A stretch of 64,000 bases of DNA from Capnocytophaga periodontitidis (GTDB lineage: Bacteria > Bacteroidota > Bacteroidia > Flavobacteriales > Flavobacteriaceae). Shown one piece after another: positions 22,128-31,644 of this stretch (positions are counted from its first letter, which is position 1; each line of letters starts with the position of its first letter). The notes below the pieces were generated by a model. That model saw only the letters and a list, made by a program, of their open reading frames with translations. It ran no database searches and was not told the DNA's origin. Made by a program: the position numbers and the translations under genes. The DNA lies in assembly GCF_016126015.1 (NCBI RefSeq), contig NZ_JAEFDB010000002.1, positions 62,001-126,000 on the forward strand, written 5' to 3'.

Positions 22128-22148
22128 GCACGAGCTTGTAGCTCGTGC
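22128..22148. repeat. Short dispersed palindrome (GCACGAGC type)
   Basis: GCACGAGC - TTGTA - GCTCGTGC forms a perfect 8-bp stem with a 5-base loop, preceded by CCCCTGCTA. It is the best-preserved copy of the family at 11412 and 12842; a half copy (AGAGCTTGTAG) follows at about 22159. Confidence 0.7.
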
Positions 22149-22185
22149 TCTAACACACAAAGAGCTTGTAGTCCTTATCTATATT

Positions 22186-22764
22186 TTAGTTGTTTGTATC
22201 AATTTCTAACACAGTATTCATATCATCACGATAATTTTTAGCACTACTGTATTTCCATTCCCAAGCATTATCTACAAAACCGCTCTTTACAGGTTTTTTA
22301 GATGGTAAATCAATGATTTTAAATCTTTCATCTGTTATCATTTTGATAATGCCTTTTTGTTCAAGAGTTGGTAGAAATTTTTTCATTACTTCTTTTCGAA
22401 CTTCATTTTGAGAAAAATCACAAATAGACCATTCACTTCCAAAATTACTATAGTAAACCTCTATTTTGTGTATGAAATCATCAATAATTTCTTCTTTTTT
22501 TACAAGAACACTCTCTGATCGTAAATCTTCTTTTAAAGGTAGTTTTTCAGGGTGAAAAATAAAAATAGTATCACCATCATTTACTAAAGAGATATACCCT
22601 TTTTCCTGCCATTTCAATAAGGTGGGTAATACTTTGTTGTAATTATCTCTAAAGTGCCTATTTACCCCATCGATTAATCTCCAATTAATTATAGGGCTTA
22701 TCAAGTAAATATGATCACGATAAATAGTATCTAACAATATACCAATGAGTCTTTTAAGTTTCAT
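22186..22764 (-). CDS. Hypothetical protein of 192 residues
   Basis: The start at ATG 22762-22764 (MKLKRLIGILLDTIY) is preferred; an in-frame ATG 57 bp upstream overlaps the branching enzyme and gives an unlikely leader. The protein has no signal peptide. It contains two similar stretches, LPTLLKWQEKGYISLVNDGDTIFIF and LPTLEQKGIIKMITDERFKII, which look like repeated winged-helix modules, so a DNA-binding or regulatory role is possible. The family is not recognised. It lies between the inserted genes and glgB. Confidence 0.6.
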   Translation of the reverse strand: MKLKRLIGILLDTIYRDHIYLISPIINWRLIDGVNRHFRDNYNKVLPTLLKWQEKGYISLVNDGDTIFIFHPEKLPLKEDLRSESVLVKKEEIIDDFIHKIEVYYSNFGSEWSICDFSQNEVRKEVMKKFLPTLEQKGIIKMITDERFKIIDLPSKKPVKSGFVDNAWEWKYSSAKNYRDDMNTVLEIDTNN

Positions 22765-22810
22765 AATGTTTTTCTCAAAACGTGAGGTACTATTTGAGCC
22801 ATAACCTTTG

Positions 22811-24775
22811 TCAATTGTCAAATTTTAGCACTATTCCAATTCTCGCGGGTATATATAGTGACAGCAAATTCTCATTACCGGTATACTGTGTGAAATGTTC
22901 TACGCTCTCATCAATGCGGTTATCGCCTCCAAAGGCGGGGTTATCAGTATTCAGTACCGTTGTGTATTTACCGGCTGGCACATCAAACTGATAATCGGTG
23001 TAGGAGGTGGTGGGGTTGAAGCTGAAAACAAATAAGTACCCACTGCGCTCGAATATGAGTAGCTGTCGCTCAATGTCGCGCACTAAAACACGAGGCTCAC
23101 GGTCGAGGAATTTGCTCTCGGCGGCAAAGTGTATCATCGCGCTATCAAAAGCGTTGAGGTATTTAAACTTCAGGTTAGAGTCGTCTACCAAACTCCATAG
23201 CCTGCGTGCGTGTGCATAGCTCCAGTTGTTGCCAGCACGCGGAAAGTCGATCCACTCAGGGTGTCCCCATTCATTGCCCATAAAGTTGAGGTATCCCCCA
23301 CCTGCGGTACCAAGAGTTACCAAACGTATCATCTTGTGGAGTGCCATCGCACGGTCGATGATGAGACTGTGGTCGAACACGCTCATACCCGTATACACTT
23401 CCTTATCAGTAAGCCAGAAAAATATCGTTTTATCACCTACGAGGGCTTGGTCGTGGCTTTCGGCATAACTGATGGTGCGCTCTTCGGCGCGCTTGTTCGT
23501 CAGTTCGTAATAGATATTGCCTACGTGCCACTGTTCATCGGGGACTTCTTTGAGGAGCTTAATCCAATAATCGGGAATGCCCATACTCAGCTTGTAATCG
23601 AAGCCTACGCCTTTTTCAGCAATAGGCGAAGCAAGACCGGGCAATCCGCTCATCTCTTCGGCAATGGTCAGCGCTTCGGGGTAGAGCTCGTGAATAAGTT
23701 GGTTAGCCATAGTGAGATACACCAAAGCGTCGTCGTCCTCATTGCCATCATAATAGAAACTATAATCGGTAAAGGCTTTGCCTAAACCGTGATCGTAATA
23801 AATCATACTGGTAACGCCGTCGAAGCGGAAACCGTCGAAGCGATATTCTTCTAACCAATACTTACAGTTAGAAAGTAAAAAATTCAGTACTTGGGGCTTA
23901 CCATAGTCAAAACAGCGGGAGTCCCAAGCAGGGTGTTTACCGCGCTCACCGCGGTGGAAGTAAAGATAGTCGGTACCGTCGAAGAGGCTGAGCCCTTCTG
24001 CTTCATTGCTTACCGAATGCGAGTGTACAATGTCTAATAGTACACGTATGCCCAAGCCGTGGGCAGCATCGATGAGTTCTTTGAGTTCTTCGGGCGTACC
24101 AAAACGTGAACTCACCGCAAAGAAGTTAGCTACCTGATAGCCAAAAGAACCGTAGTAAGGGTGTTCTTGTATTGCCATCAGCTGGAGGGTGTTATAGCCC
24201 AAAGCTGCGATACGAGGTAGTACATAGAGGCGGAACTCTATAAAGGTACTCACGCGCTGGTGCTCAGTACTCATCCCTATATGTGCTTCGTAGATAAGCG
24301 GGTGTGAAGTAGCTTTGGGGCGCTGGTGTTGCCAGTGGTAGGGGTGCTCGGGACACCACACTTGGGCGGAAAACACCTTGGTATAATCGTCCTGCACAGC
24401 GCGGGTAGTATGTGAGGGGAGGCGTTCGCCACTGCCTCCTTCCCATTCCACAAGTAGTTTGTAGAGCATTTCGTGGCGGAGGATATTAGCAGGAACACGC
24501 AATTCCCAGTCTTGGTCGTTGATTTTAGTAAATGAAAAGTGATTGTTTTTTTGCCAGTCGTTGCTATCGCAAAGAAGAAAGATAGCTGTTGCATTTGGAG
24601 CCCACTCACGTAGCACCCATTCTGTATGAGTACGGTGCAGACCGTAATAGAGGTGCGAATTACAAGCATCGGCGAGGCGCGAAGCGTCCCCTTGCACTCT
24701 ATGAAGGACATCGATAAAGTGCTGATGTCTTCCCTGAATAACAGGGAGGTAGGGTAGTAAAAGTGGGTCGTTCAT
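22811..24775 (-). CDS. glgB: 1,4-alpha-glucan branching enzyme
   Basis: The 654-residue protein is a GH13 enzyme that transfers alpha-1,4 chains to alpha-1,6 branch points. The N-terminal CBM48 region (HRTHTEWVLREWAPNATAIFL) precedes the barrel with LQLMAIQEHPYYGSFGYQ, DIVHSHS, the nucleophile Asp319 in FRFDGVTSM, the acid/base Glu373 in TIAEEMSG, and Asp442 in ESHDQ, followed by the C-terminal all-beta domain. The EEMSGLPGLASPI and FRFDGVTSMIYYDHG motifs resemble the eukaryote-like branching enzymes of Bacteroidetes more than E. coli GlgB. It is the first gene of the minus-strand glycogen cluster. The 358-bp gap upstream contains AT-rich sequence and, on the plus strand, the M48 peptidase promoter. 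Confidence 0.95.
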   Translation of the reverse strand: MNDPLLLPYLPVIQGRHQHFIDVLHRVQGDASRLADACNSHLYYGLHRTHTEWVLREWAPNATAIFLLCDSNDWQKNNHFSFTKINDQDWELRVPANILRHEMLYKLLVEWEGGSGERLPSHTTRAVQDDYTKVFSAQVWCPEHPYHWQHQRPKATSHPLIYEAHIGMSTEHQRVSTFIEFRLYVLPRIAALGYNTLQLMAIQEHPYYGSFGYQVANFFAVSSRFGTPEELKELIDAAHGLGIRVLLDIVHSHSVSNEAEGLSLFDGTDYLYFHRGERGKHPAWDSRCFDYGKPQVLNFLLSNCKYWLEEYRFDGFRFDGVTSMIYYDHGLGKAFTDYSFYYDGNEDDDALVYLTMANQLIHELYPEALTIAEEMSGLPGLASPIAEKGVGFDYKLSMGIPDYWIKLLKEVPDEQWHVGNIYYELTNKRAEERTISYAESHDQALVGDKTIFFWLTDKEVYTGMSVFDHSLIIDRAMALHKMIRLVTLGTAGGGYLNFMGNEWGHPEWIDFPRAGNNWSYAHARRLWSLVDDSNLKFKYLNAFDSAMIHFAAESKFLDREPRVLVRDIERQLLIFERSGYLFVFSFNPTTSYTDYQFDVPAGKYTTVLNTDNPAFGGDNRIDESVEHFTQYTGNENLLSLYIPARIGIVLKFDN

Positions 24776-25071
24776 AATGTTTGGTATTCTGGCTACGGAA
24801 AAGTCAAGTTGTTGGCTTTTAGGTAAGTCAATTAAATTCGGCGTAAAATTAATATATTTTTTTGAATACTACCAAATTTTTCTGAGAAAAATTTTTATAA
24901 TTTTAAGTTTATAGGTTGTAAAATGCGGTTTTTCAGAGAGAGAGACTAAAGGAAATGTTAATTGTTATAGGATTTTATAGAGAGTGTAATAGGTGTTTTA
25001 AGCTAAAAAGGGCAGAAATTTTATAATTTTTGAAGCATAATAGGGATATTTCCCATTTGCTAATTTCCCAA

Positions 25072-25103
25072 TTTGCTAATTTGCTAATTATCCATTATTT
25101 TTG
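25072..25103 (+). promoter_or_regulatory. Promoter of the M48 peptidase gene
   Basis: TTTG (25072-25075), a 20-bp spacer and TATTTTTG (25096-25103) fit the Bacteroidetes consensus. It is preceded by the AATTTGCTAATTTGCTAATT repeat. Confidence 0.55.
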
Positions 25104-25133
25104 CGCTTAATAAACATATAAAACCTAATAAAT

Positions 25134-25997
25134 ATGAATCCATTCTTCCTCTACATTATTTATGTGATTGCCATTTTTGCTTTGAAAACCTTCGTGGCAT
25201 ACCTTTCATTCAAGATAGATAAAAAGAAAAAATATGCTTTTACAGATCTTTTTATATGGAAAGATGAGCTGTTTGACAGTGCTGTAGTCTCGTTAATTTT
25301 TATTCTTATAATGTTGTTTTTTAGTCATATACAGTTTGTAAATGCAATGGCTGTAATAATGTTAGCACTTATTAATTCTTACTATTTTTTGATTGTACCT
25401 TTAAGGGCATTATTTCAAAAAAAGAAGTATTTAAAAAATGAAGAAATTGAGTCCTTTTTGCGAAATGAAGGGTATTCGTATCGCATACGCATCATTAAAG
25501 GAAAAATTGAAAATGCTTTTGCTACAGGAATTTTCCCGTTTACCAAAACAATCCTTATAGGAGAACCTCTAAGCGAAAAAATGACTGATAATGAACTAAA
25601 AGGGGTCGTTTTTCACGAAATAGGACATCTGAAATTAGGACATTTGTACAAAATGTTTTTCCTGAATATGGTAAGCTCTATTATCCTTGTTTTTCTATAT
25701 GGTTTCTCTATGAAAATTATTGAAAGTCAACATTATAGAGATACGATTATGGAGCCTGTTATGGTAGCGCTAGTGGGGCTCATTTATGGCGTTATTGCTT
25801 TTATACTTATCCCGTATTTTTTTCAACGCCGATTAGAATATCAAGCAGATGCATTTGCTGTGAGAAAAGTAGGAGCAGAGCAATACGTTCAAACACTTAA
25901 AAAACTCAATGAAATCACTGAAAACAAGATGATGAAAGGAAGTGTAACCCATCCTTCTCTAAAAAATAGAATTAAAAATGCCTATAATACTCGCTAA
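25134..25997 (+). CDS. M48-family membrane metallopeptidase
   Basis: The 287-residue protein has four or five membrane segments (near residues 3-23, 50-65, 70-93, 175-198 and 210-232). The catalytic HEIGH (His161-Glu162-His165) lies in VVFHEIGHLKLGH, and the third zinc ligand is Glu in RRLEYQADAFAV, where the Asp is also conserved. This is the HtpX/Ste24-like M48 group, with the active site facing the cytoplasm. Such peptidases process or degrade membrane proteins. It stands alone with its own promoter. Confidence 0.9.
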   Translation: MNPFFLYIIYVIAIFALKTFVAYLSFKIDKKKKYAFTDLFIWKDELFDSAVVSLIFILIMLFFSHIQFVNAMAVIMLALINSYYFLIVPLRALFQKKKYLKNEEIESFLRNEGYSYRIRIIKGKIENAFATGIFPFTKTILIGEPLSEKMTDNELKGVVFHEIGHLKLGHLYKMFFLNMVSSIILVFLYGFSMKIIESQHYRDTIMEPVMVALVGLIYGVIAFILIPYFFQRRLEYQADAFAVRKVGAEQYVQTLKKLNEITENKMMKGSVTHPSLKNRIKNAYNTR

Positions 25998-26054
25998 TAA
26001 TTAGCATCGCGCAATTGACTCATCTGCAAATTGCCAAATTTACTAATTTACTAA

Positions 26055-26085
26055 TTTGCTAATTTGCTAATTATTACTATCTTTG
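26055..26085 (+). promoter_or_regulatory. Promoter of the BtrH-domain gene
   Basis: TTTG (26055-26058), a 19-bp spacer and TATCTTTG (26078-26085). Only 11 bp separate the -7 element from the ATG at 26097, so the transcript is nearly leaderless. The -33 part sits in an AATTTGCTAATTTGC repeat. Confidence 0.6.
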
Positions 26086-26096
26086 CCCGATTTTAT

Positions 26097-27119
26097 ATGG
26101 CAACAATAGATTTTAAACATCGACAATCGGCGCACTGTGAAAATGGTGTAGCCTCTAATTTGTTATATTTCAATGGCGTTCAGCTAAGTGAGCCTATGGT
26201 TTTTGGTATTGGCTCCGGACTCTTGTTCTTCTATTTCCCTTGGATAAGAGTCAATGAAGCACCCGCTATTAGCTACCGCACGATGCCGGGGCATATCTTT
26301 AGTAAAGTAGCTAAAAGATTAGGTTTTAAGGTAAAACGCCAAAAATTTTCTTCCCCCGAAAAGGCACAACAAGCCCTCGACGACAATCTTGCAAAAGGCA
26401 TCCCCTCTGGTTTGCAAGTAGGGGTGTTCAACTTGCCTTATTTCCCCGATGAATACCGTTTTCACTTCAATGCACACAACTTAGTGGTTTATGGCAAAGA
26501 AGACGGCAAGTACCTCATCAGCGATCCGGTGATTCCACACGTTACCACGCTTACCCCCGAAGAACTCACCAAAGTGCGCTTCCCCAGTGGGGTGTTAGCT
26601 CCTAAAGGACATTTGTATTATCCCACTCATCTGCCTAAAGAACTTTCATTAGAAAAGGCAATATGGAAGGGTATCAAGCAAACGTGCAGTACGATGCTCG
26701 CTCCCGTGCCTATAGTGGGGGTGGCAGGCATCAAGACAGTTAGCAAGGATATACTGAAATGGTACCGCAAGAAAGGTGCAAAAACCACCAATCACTACCT
26801 CGCCCAGCTGATACGTATGCAGGAAGAAGTAGGTACAGGAGGGGCAGGTTTTAGGTTTATCTACGGCGCTTTCTTGCAAGAAGCTGGCAAACTCCTGAAA
26901 AACGATGCTTTAATAGAACTCTCTAAAGAAATTACCGATATCGGTGATGCGTGGCGCGACTTTGCAGTAGCCATAGCCCGCGTATACAAGAACCGCAGTA
27001 CCCAAGCCGATGTGTATAACGCCCTCTCACAGCAGTTGTACGCTATAGCCGAGAGAGAGGAAACGTTTTTTAAGAAACTGAAAGCGGTAGGTCGTAGCAC
27101 GACAAGCAAACATAAATAA
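26097..27119 (+). CDS. BtrH N-terminal domain protein (C39-like fold)
   Basis: The 340-residue protein is taken from the ATG at 26097, downstream of the promoter; an in-frame ATG at 26064 lies upstream of the -7 element and was rejected. It begins FKHRQSAHCENGVASNLLYFNG, the BtrH_N pattern, with a potential Cys nucleophile at about residue 14; HNLVVYGKEDGKYLISDPV (about residues 125-143) supplies the His/Asp. The C-terminal half is helical (DUF4872-like). BtrH is an acyltransferase in butirosin synthesis; the role of these Bacteroidetes proteins is unknown. The next gene follows after 14 bp. Confidence 0.7.
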   Translation: MATIDFKHRQSAHCENGVASNLLYFNGVQLSEPMVFGIGSGLLFFYFPWIRVNEAPAISYRTMPGHIFSKVAKRLGFKVKRQKFSSPEKAQQALDDNLAKGIPSGLQVGVFNLPYFPDEYRFHFNAHNLVVYGKEDGKYLISDPVIPHVTTLTPEELTKVRFPSGVLAPKGHLYYPTHLPKELSLEKAIWKGIKQTCSTMLAPVPIVGVAGIKTVSKDILKWYRKKGAKTTNHYLAQLIRMQEEVGTGGAGFRFIYGAFLQEAGKLLKNDALIELSKEITDIGDAWRDFAVAIARVYKNRSTQADVYNALSQQLYAIAEREETFFKKLKAVGRSTTSKHK

Positions 27120-27133
27120 TACAAATAAACGAT

Positions 27134-28498
27134 ATGAAAAAATGCATCATTTTCTTAGCACTATTTTGTTGTTCTTTTAGTTGGGGACAACGGAAAGTAA
27201 TCTTGGATACCATTCAGAAGTTCATCAAAGCACGTATTGACGACCAAAAAATTAAAGCCCCTGTTGATGATTTTTTTGCTAATTACCTCAGTGCCAAACC
27301 TATTAGTGAGGGTGAATTATGGGAAGACAAAGCGGGTATTTGTATGGATGTACTTAATGAGAAAAACCGTGTGGTATATTATCCCGCAAAGTTTGATGTA
27401 AGTTCTATCAATATAAGTTTCAATGCTTTTAGCATAGAAGACCAAGAAGACCCTGCAGGAAGAGAACAATATATACAACAATTTCTGAAAAACGAAAGAA
27501 GCAAGATACAGAAATCGGCCTACTTTAACCACGTAAAATACCAATATTTAAACTATAAGACTAAGAAATTTGAAATTAATACAGGTGATATTTTGATTGA
27601 AAATAAACGCCATAGTACTTTTTTTAGAAGCAAAGGCGACTATGTTTATGGATTAGCCGTAGCTAATACACACCTCCGCAATATGGGTAAGGCTATTTTC
27701 AAATTGTATATCTTTGATAAAAAACTACTTTCTCCTGAAGCCCAAAGTGAAATTCAGCAAAAACGAAACACCTCTTCTACAATTGACAAAACCGATTTCC
27801 CTCTGTATCACAACAAACGTATAAACGAATTAATTACGCTGCTCAAAGACCTTCTCAAAAGCGACCCTACCTATAAAAAAGACCAAAAACTGGTAGATAT
27901 TTATAACAAACTGAAGGAAGAAGAACCTTTAGATAGAGAGAATATTAGGTTAGTACAAAATGACCTTGTTTACCTCGCTGATTTGAAAATAAAAGAAACC
28001 TCAGAAAATAAGTGGTATGTATATGACCTGCGCAATATCGCCCATTTGGCAGCCCACTCATTAGCTGATATCTACTATGGTAATAAGGACTACCCAATGG
28101 CTGAAAAGTATTTCTTGAAAGCCTTGTACGATACCCCTTATGAAGACAGAAGTGCTACCACTGTAAAAAAAGATAACGAACGCATTTTCCTTGATTTAGT
28201 GGATATTTATGAAGCACAAAACAAAACAGATGCTGCGATTGCTCACTTGTTGCCTCTCTTAGCATCATATTATTATGAAAAGAAAAGCAATGAAAAATTA
28301 ATAGCTTATATCCCTAATGAAAAATCATCTCACGCTACATTTGAGAAAGATATACGTAAAGCCCTACTTTCAGCACGCACCACTGATGATGGCAATATCG
28401 AAATAACGTTTAGAGGACATAAAGTAGCTTTTTGGTATCATAACATACCACAATTTTTAGAGGTAGTGAGGAATGGCGACTTTTATAAAAGTTTGTGA
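27134..28498 (+). CDS. Exported TPR-containing protein
   Basis: The 454-residue protein has a signal peptide (MKKCIIFLALFCCSFSWGQ, cleavage after about residue 18). The N-terminal 200 residues are not recognised; a Gln/Lys-rich linker precedes about 200 residues that contain helical repeats resembling TPRs (HSLADIYYGNKDYPMAEKYFLKALYDTPYEDRS, then ERIFLDLVDIYEAQNKTDAAIAHLLPLL). The C-terminus returns to beta structure. It is probably periplasmic or outer-membrane associated and could scaffold a complex. It is 14 bp downstream of the BtrH-domain gene and probably in its operon. Confidence 0.75.
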   Translation: MKKCIIFLALFCCSFSWGQRKVILDTIQKFIKARIDDQKIKAPVDDFFANYLSAKPISEGELWEDKAGICMDVLNEKNRVVYYPAKFDVSSINISFNAFSIEDQEDPAGREQYIQQFLKNERSKIQKSAYFNHVKYQYLNYKTKKFEINTGDILIENKRHSTFFRSKGDYVYGLAVANTHLRNMGKAIFKLYIFDKKLLSPEAQSEIQQKRNTSSTIDKTDFPLYHNKRINELITLLKDLLKSDPTYKKDQKLVDIYNKLKEEEPLDRENIRLVQNDLVYLADLKIKETSENKWYVYDLRNIAHLAAHSLADIYYGNKDYPMAEKYFLKALYDTPYEDRSATTVKKDNERIFLDLVDIYEAQNKTDAAIAHLLPLLASYYYEKKSNEKLIAYIPNEKSSHATFEKDIRKALLSARTTDDGNIEITFRGHKVAFWYHNIPQFLEVVRNGDFYKSL

Positions 28499-28527
28499 TT
28501 TTATGTGAGAAAGCAAAAATCAAAAAC

Positions 28528-28557
28528 TTGTAAGTAAAAAATAAATCCTTATATTTG
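28528..28557 (+). promoter_or_regulatory. Promoter of the broken lipoprotein gene
   Basis: TTG (28528-28530), a 19-bp spacer and TATATTTG (28550-28557) match the Bacteroidetes consensus, 34 bp before the ATG at 28592. Confidence 0.6.
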
Positions 28558-28591
28558 CAGAATTAATAATTTTAAAAAAAACATAATAAAA

Positions 28592-29032
28592 ATGAAAAAG
28601 CTGATAAGCGTAACGTTTGTATTATTGCTACTCTGATCAGCAGTTACTTTAGTCTCTTGCGGAAAAGACGATGATAAAAAAGGCGGGAGTGAAGCCCCAG
28701 AAGGTACTCGAGAACTCTCCCAAAACGGTATTACTGCCAAAATAGTTCAAGAACGATGGGGAGGAGCTGGTGGTAACACGGTACTATATGTAAATTTGTT
28801 ATTGACAAAGTCTAATGCCAATGCTAAACCAACAGGAAAAGTTTATATGCAAGCGAGAACTACCGATGGACAAGTTTTGCAATCTTGGAGCAATGGTGTT
28901 GAAGGGCAAGGCGCAGAATTTGGAAGTCGTTGGATTGGAAATGAACACCACCTTGAATTTTCATTTGCCCTCCTAAACGGAAAACAAATGAAAGCAAACT
29001 CTGTAACCATTTCAAAAATTGAAGTGAACTAA
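28592..29032 (+). pseudogene. Lipoprotein gene with TGA in the signal peptide
   Basis: A 147-codon frame from ATG 28592 encodes a lipoprotein signal peptide MKKLISVTFVLLLL, then TGA at codon 15, then SAVTLVSC with a perfect lipobox and GKDDDKKGG, which fits the surface-export signal. The remaining about 110 residues are uninterrupted to TAA at 29030-29032 and look like a beta-rich domain (TVLYVNLLLTKSNANAKPTGKVYMQART...). A single nonsense change in the signal peptide is the only lesion, and the promoter is intact. Readthrough, a recent mutation or a sequencing error are possible. Function unknown. Confidence 0.7.
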
Positions 29033-29114
29033 AGTTAAGTGAGGAGTGAAAAGATAAATGAAAACCCAAAGATGCTCCCAAAACTCCGATTTTAAAAACT
29101 ACTGATTTATAAAA

Positions 29115-31586
29115 ATGAACAAAATCAACCTTTTACTATTGATGTCACTGACGGCTATAAATGGCTGGACTCAAGAACAAACCCTCCAAAAAGGGTGGAA
29201 ATTTACCCGTGAGGACAAACCGGTGTTCTCACAAACCAATTACAACGATGCTAAATGGCAACGCGTTACCATACCTCACGATTGGGCTATTTACGGTCCT
29301 TTTGATATGGAAAACGATATCCAGCGCACTGCCATCAAGCAGGACGGACAAAAAGCGGCTATTGAGCATACGGGGCGCACAGGTGGCTTGCCTTTTGTAG
29401 GCGTAGGCTGGTACCGCACGCAGTTCAACGTGCCTGAACTTACGTCCGATAAGCAAGTGTTTGTACAGTTTGATGGGGCGATGAGTAACCCCGAAGTGTT
29501 CGTAAACGGACAAAAAGCGGGTGAATGGCACAACGGCTACAACACTTTCTTTTTGGATATCACTCCTTACGTAAAAGCCAATAACAACACTTTGGCAGTG
29601 CGCCTCAACAACCTTACCCAGATGTCGCGTTGGTATCCAGGGGCAGGCTTGTACCGCAATGTGCATATTATTACTAAAAACAAGACGCATATCCCTATCT
29701 GGGGTGTGCAGATTACCACCCCCGAAATAACAAATAACTTCGCCAAAGTAATAGTAAATACGGAGTTCGTAGCTGATAAGAAGACTTCAGTTGCGGCAGA
29801 AACTGTTATTTTCAATAATCAAGGAGAAAGAGTAGCGTATGCTAATACCAAAGCAACTCCTTACACTACCGATAAGATTTCAGCAGAACTGTATATTGAT
29901 AATCCTCGCTTGTGGGACATCGGCAAGCCGTACCTCTATAAAGCGGTTACCAAGCTTTATGAAGGCGATACTGTAAAAGATGAAGTAACCACTACTTTTG
30001 GAGTTCGCTCTATCGAACTCAAGCCTAACGATGGTCTGTACCTCAACGGGCGCAAAATCAAAATACAAGGGGTGTGTATGCACCACGATTTAGGGGCGCT
30101 GGGCGCTGCGGTAAACGAGAGTGCTATACGCCGACAAATACAAATGATGCAGGATATGGGGGTGAATGCTATCCGCACTTCACACAATATGCCCGCCCCT
30201 GAATATGTCCGCTTAGCCGACGAATTAGGGATGCTACTCGCCGTAGAGAGTTTCGATGAATGGGCTATCCCCAAAGTGGAAAATGGCTATCACTTGTACT
30301 TCAAAGAATGGGCTGAAAAAGACCTTGCAAACCTTGTAAAACACTACCGCAACAACCCTAGCGTACTGATGTGGTTCATCGGTAATGAGGTGGAAGAACA
30401 GAGTGTAGAAAGTGGCTCGCAAGTAGCGCGCTATTTGCAAGATATCATCAAAAAATACGATACTACCCGCCCCGTGAGCAATGGTATGGATAGACCCCAC
30501 GATGTGCTTAAAAACAATATGGCAGCAACGATGCAGCTAATGGGGTTCAATTACCGCCCGTTTAAGTACAAAGAGGCTTACCGGAAGTTGCCACAACAGC
30601 TTATTTTGGGTAGTGAAACCGCTTCAACGGTGAGCTCGCGCGGCGTGTATAAGTTCCCCGTAGAGCGCAATTCAATGGCTAAATACCCCGATATGCAATC
30701 GTCGTCTTATGACGTAGAACACTGCGGTTGGTCAAACTTGCCCGAAGACGACTGGATACATCAAGAGGATTTGCCTTATACTGTAGGAGAATTTATCTGG
30801 ACAGGTTTCGACTATCTCGGCGAACCTACTCCTTACTATGTAGAATGGCCATCCCATAGTTCCTATTTTGGAGCAGTAGATTTGGCTGGGCTACCCAAAG
30901 ACCGCTTCTATCTCTACCGCTCGCATTGGAATAAGGAAGCCGAAACCTTGCATATCCTCCCTCATTGGAATTGGGAAGGGCGTGAAGGTGAAACAACTCC
31001 TATCTTCGTTTATACTAATTATCCTTCTGCCGAATTGTTTATCAATGGCAAAAGCCAAGGAAAGCGCTCTAAAGACCTCTCTATAAAATTAGAAGAGGAA
31101 GAAAAAGACGGCAATCCGTCAGACCTCAATCGCCAAAAGCGTTACCGCCTGATGTGGATGGATACTAAGTACGAACCTGGTACTGTGAAAGTAGTAGCCT
31201 ATGATGCTAATGGTAAGGCAGTAGCCGAAAAAGAAATACGTACCGCTGGCAAGCCTTATGCTTTGCGCCTTAGCACTGAATACAAAACAGAACTCACTCC
31301 TAATAGTAAAGACCTCGCTTTCATCACCGTAGAAGCGGTAGATAAGGACGGCAATTTATGCCCAACAGTGAATGACCTTGTGCAGTTCAGCGTTAAAGGT
31401 GCTGGTTTTTATAAAGCAGCTGCTAATGGCGATGCTACTTGCACCGACCAATTCCACTTACCTAAAATGCACCTTTTCAACGGAAAATTAGTGATGATGG
31501 TACAAGCAGGAGATAAATCAGGTGTAATAAACATAGAGGCTAAGACTAAGAAATTGAAAGGAAAAATTGATATAATGGTAAGATAA
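29115..31586 (+). CDS. GH2 beta-galactosidase-like glycosidase
   Basis: The 823-residue exported protein (signal peptide to about residue 19, INGWTQ) has the GH2 order: jelly-roll (WKFTREDKPVF...IPHDWAIYGPF), immunoglobulin-like domain, TIM barrel, then DUF4982-like and C-terminal beta domains. The barrel contains IRTSHNMPAPEYVRLADELGML, the acid/base Glu425 in GNEVEE and the nucleophile Glu501 in LILGSETAS. It is expected to remove terminal beta-linked galactose or a related sugar from host glycans in the periplasm, in keeping with a lifestyle of feeding on glycoproteins. It lies alone, followed by repeats and the MORN protein. Confidence 0.9.
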   Translation: MNKINLLLLMSLTAINGWTQEQTLQKGWKFTREDKPVFSQTNYNDAKWQRVTIPHDWAIYGPFDMENDIQRTAIKQDGQKAAIEHTGRTGGLPFVGVGWYRTQFNVPELTSDKQVFVQFDGAMSNPEVFVNGQKAGEWHNGYNTFFLDITPYVKANNNTLAVRLNNLTQMSRWYPGAGLYRNVHIITKNKTHIPIWGVQITTPEITNNFAKVIVNTEFVADKKTSVAAETVIFNNQGERVAYANTKATPYTTDKISAELYIDNPRLWDIGKPYLYKAVTKLYEGDTVKDEVTTTFGVRSIELKPNDGLYLNGRKIKIQGVCMHHDLGALGAAVNESAIRRQIQMMQDMGVNAIRTSHNMPAPEYVRLADELGMLLAVESFDEWAIPKVENGYHLYFKEWAEKDLANLVKHYRNNPSVLMWFIGNEVEEQSVESGSQVARYLQDIIKKYDTTRPVSNGMDRPHDVLKNNMAATMQLMGFNYRPFKYKEAYRKLPQQLILGSETASTVSSRGVYKFPVERNSMAKYPDMQSSSYDVEHCGWSNLPEDDWIHQEDLPYTVGEFIWTGFDYLGEPTPYYVEWPSHSSYFGAVDLAGLPKDRFYLYRSHWNKEAETLHILPHWNWEGREGETTPIFVYTNYPSAELFINGKSQGKRSKDLSIKLEEEEKDGNPSDLNRQKRYRLMWMDTKYEPGTVKVVAYDANGKAVAEKEIRTAGKPYALRLSTEYKTELTPNSKDLAFITVEAVDKDGNLCPTVNDLVQFSVKGAGFYKAAANGDATCTDQFHLPKMHLFNGKLVMMVQAGDKSGVINIEAKTKKLKGKIDIMVR

Positions 31587-31644
31587 CCTCAGTACAACAT
31601 ATTTACTAATTGTTAATTATTAATTGTTAATTGTTAATTGAAAT

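Noticed and set aside
26064-26096. Upstream start for the BtrH-domain protein
   Set aside because: It lies before the -7 element at 26078-26085, so it cannot be on the mRNA from that promoter.
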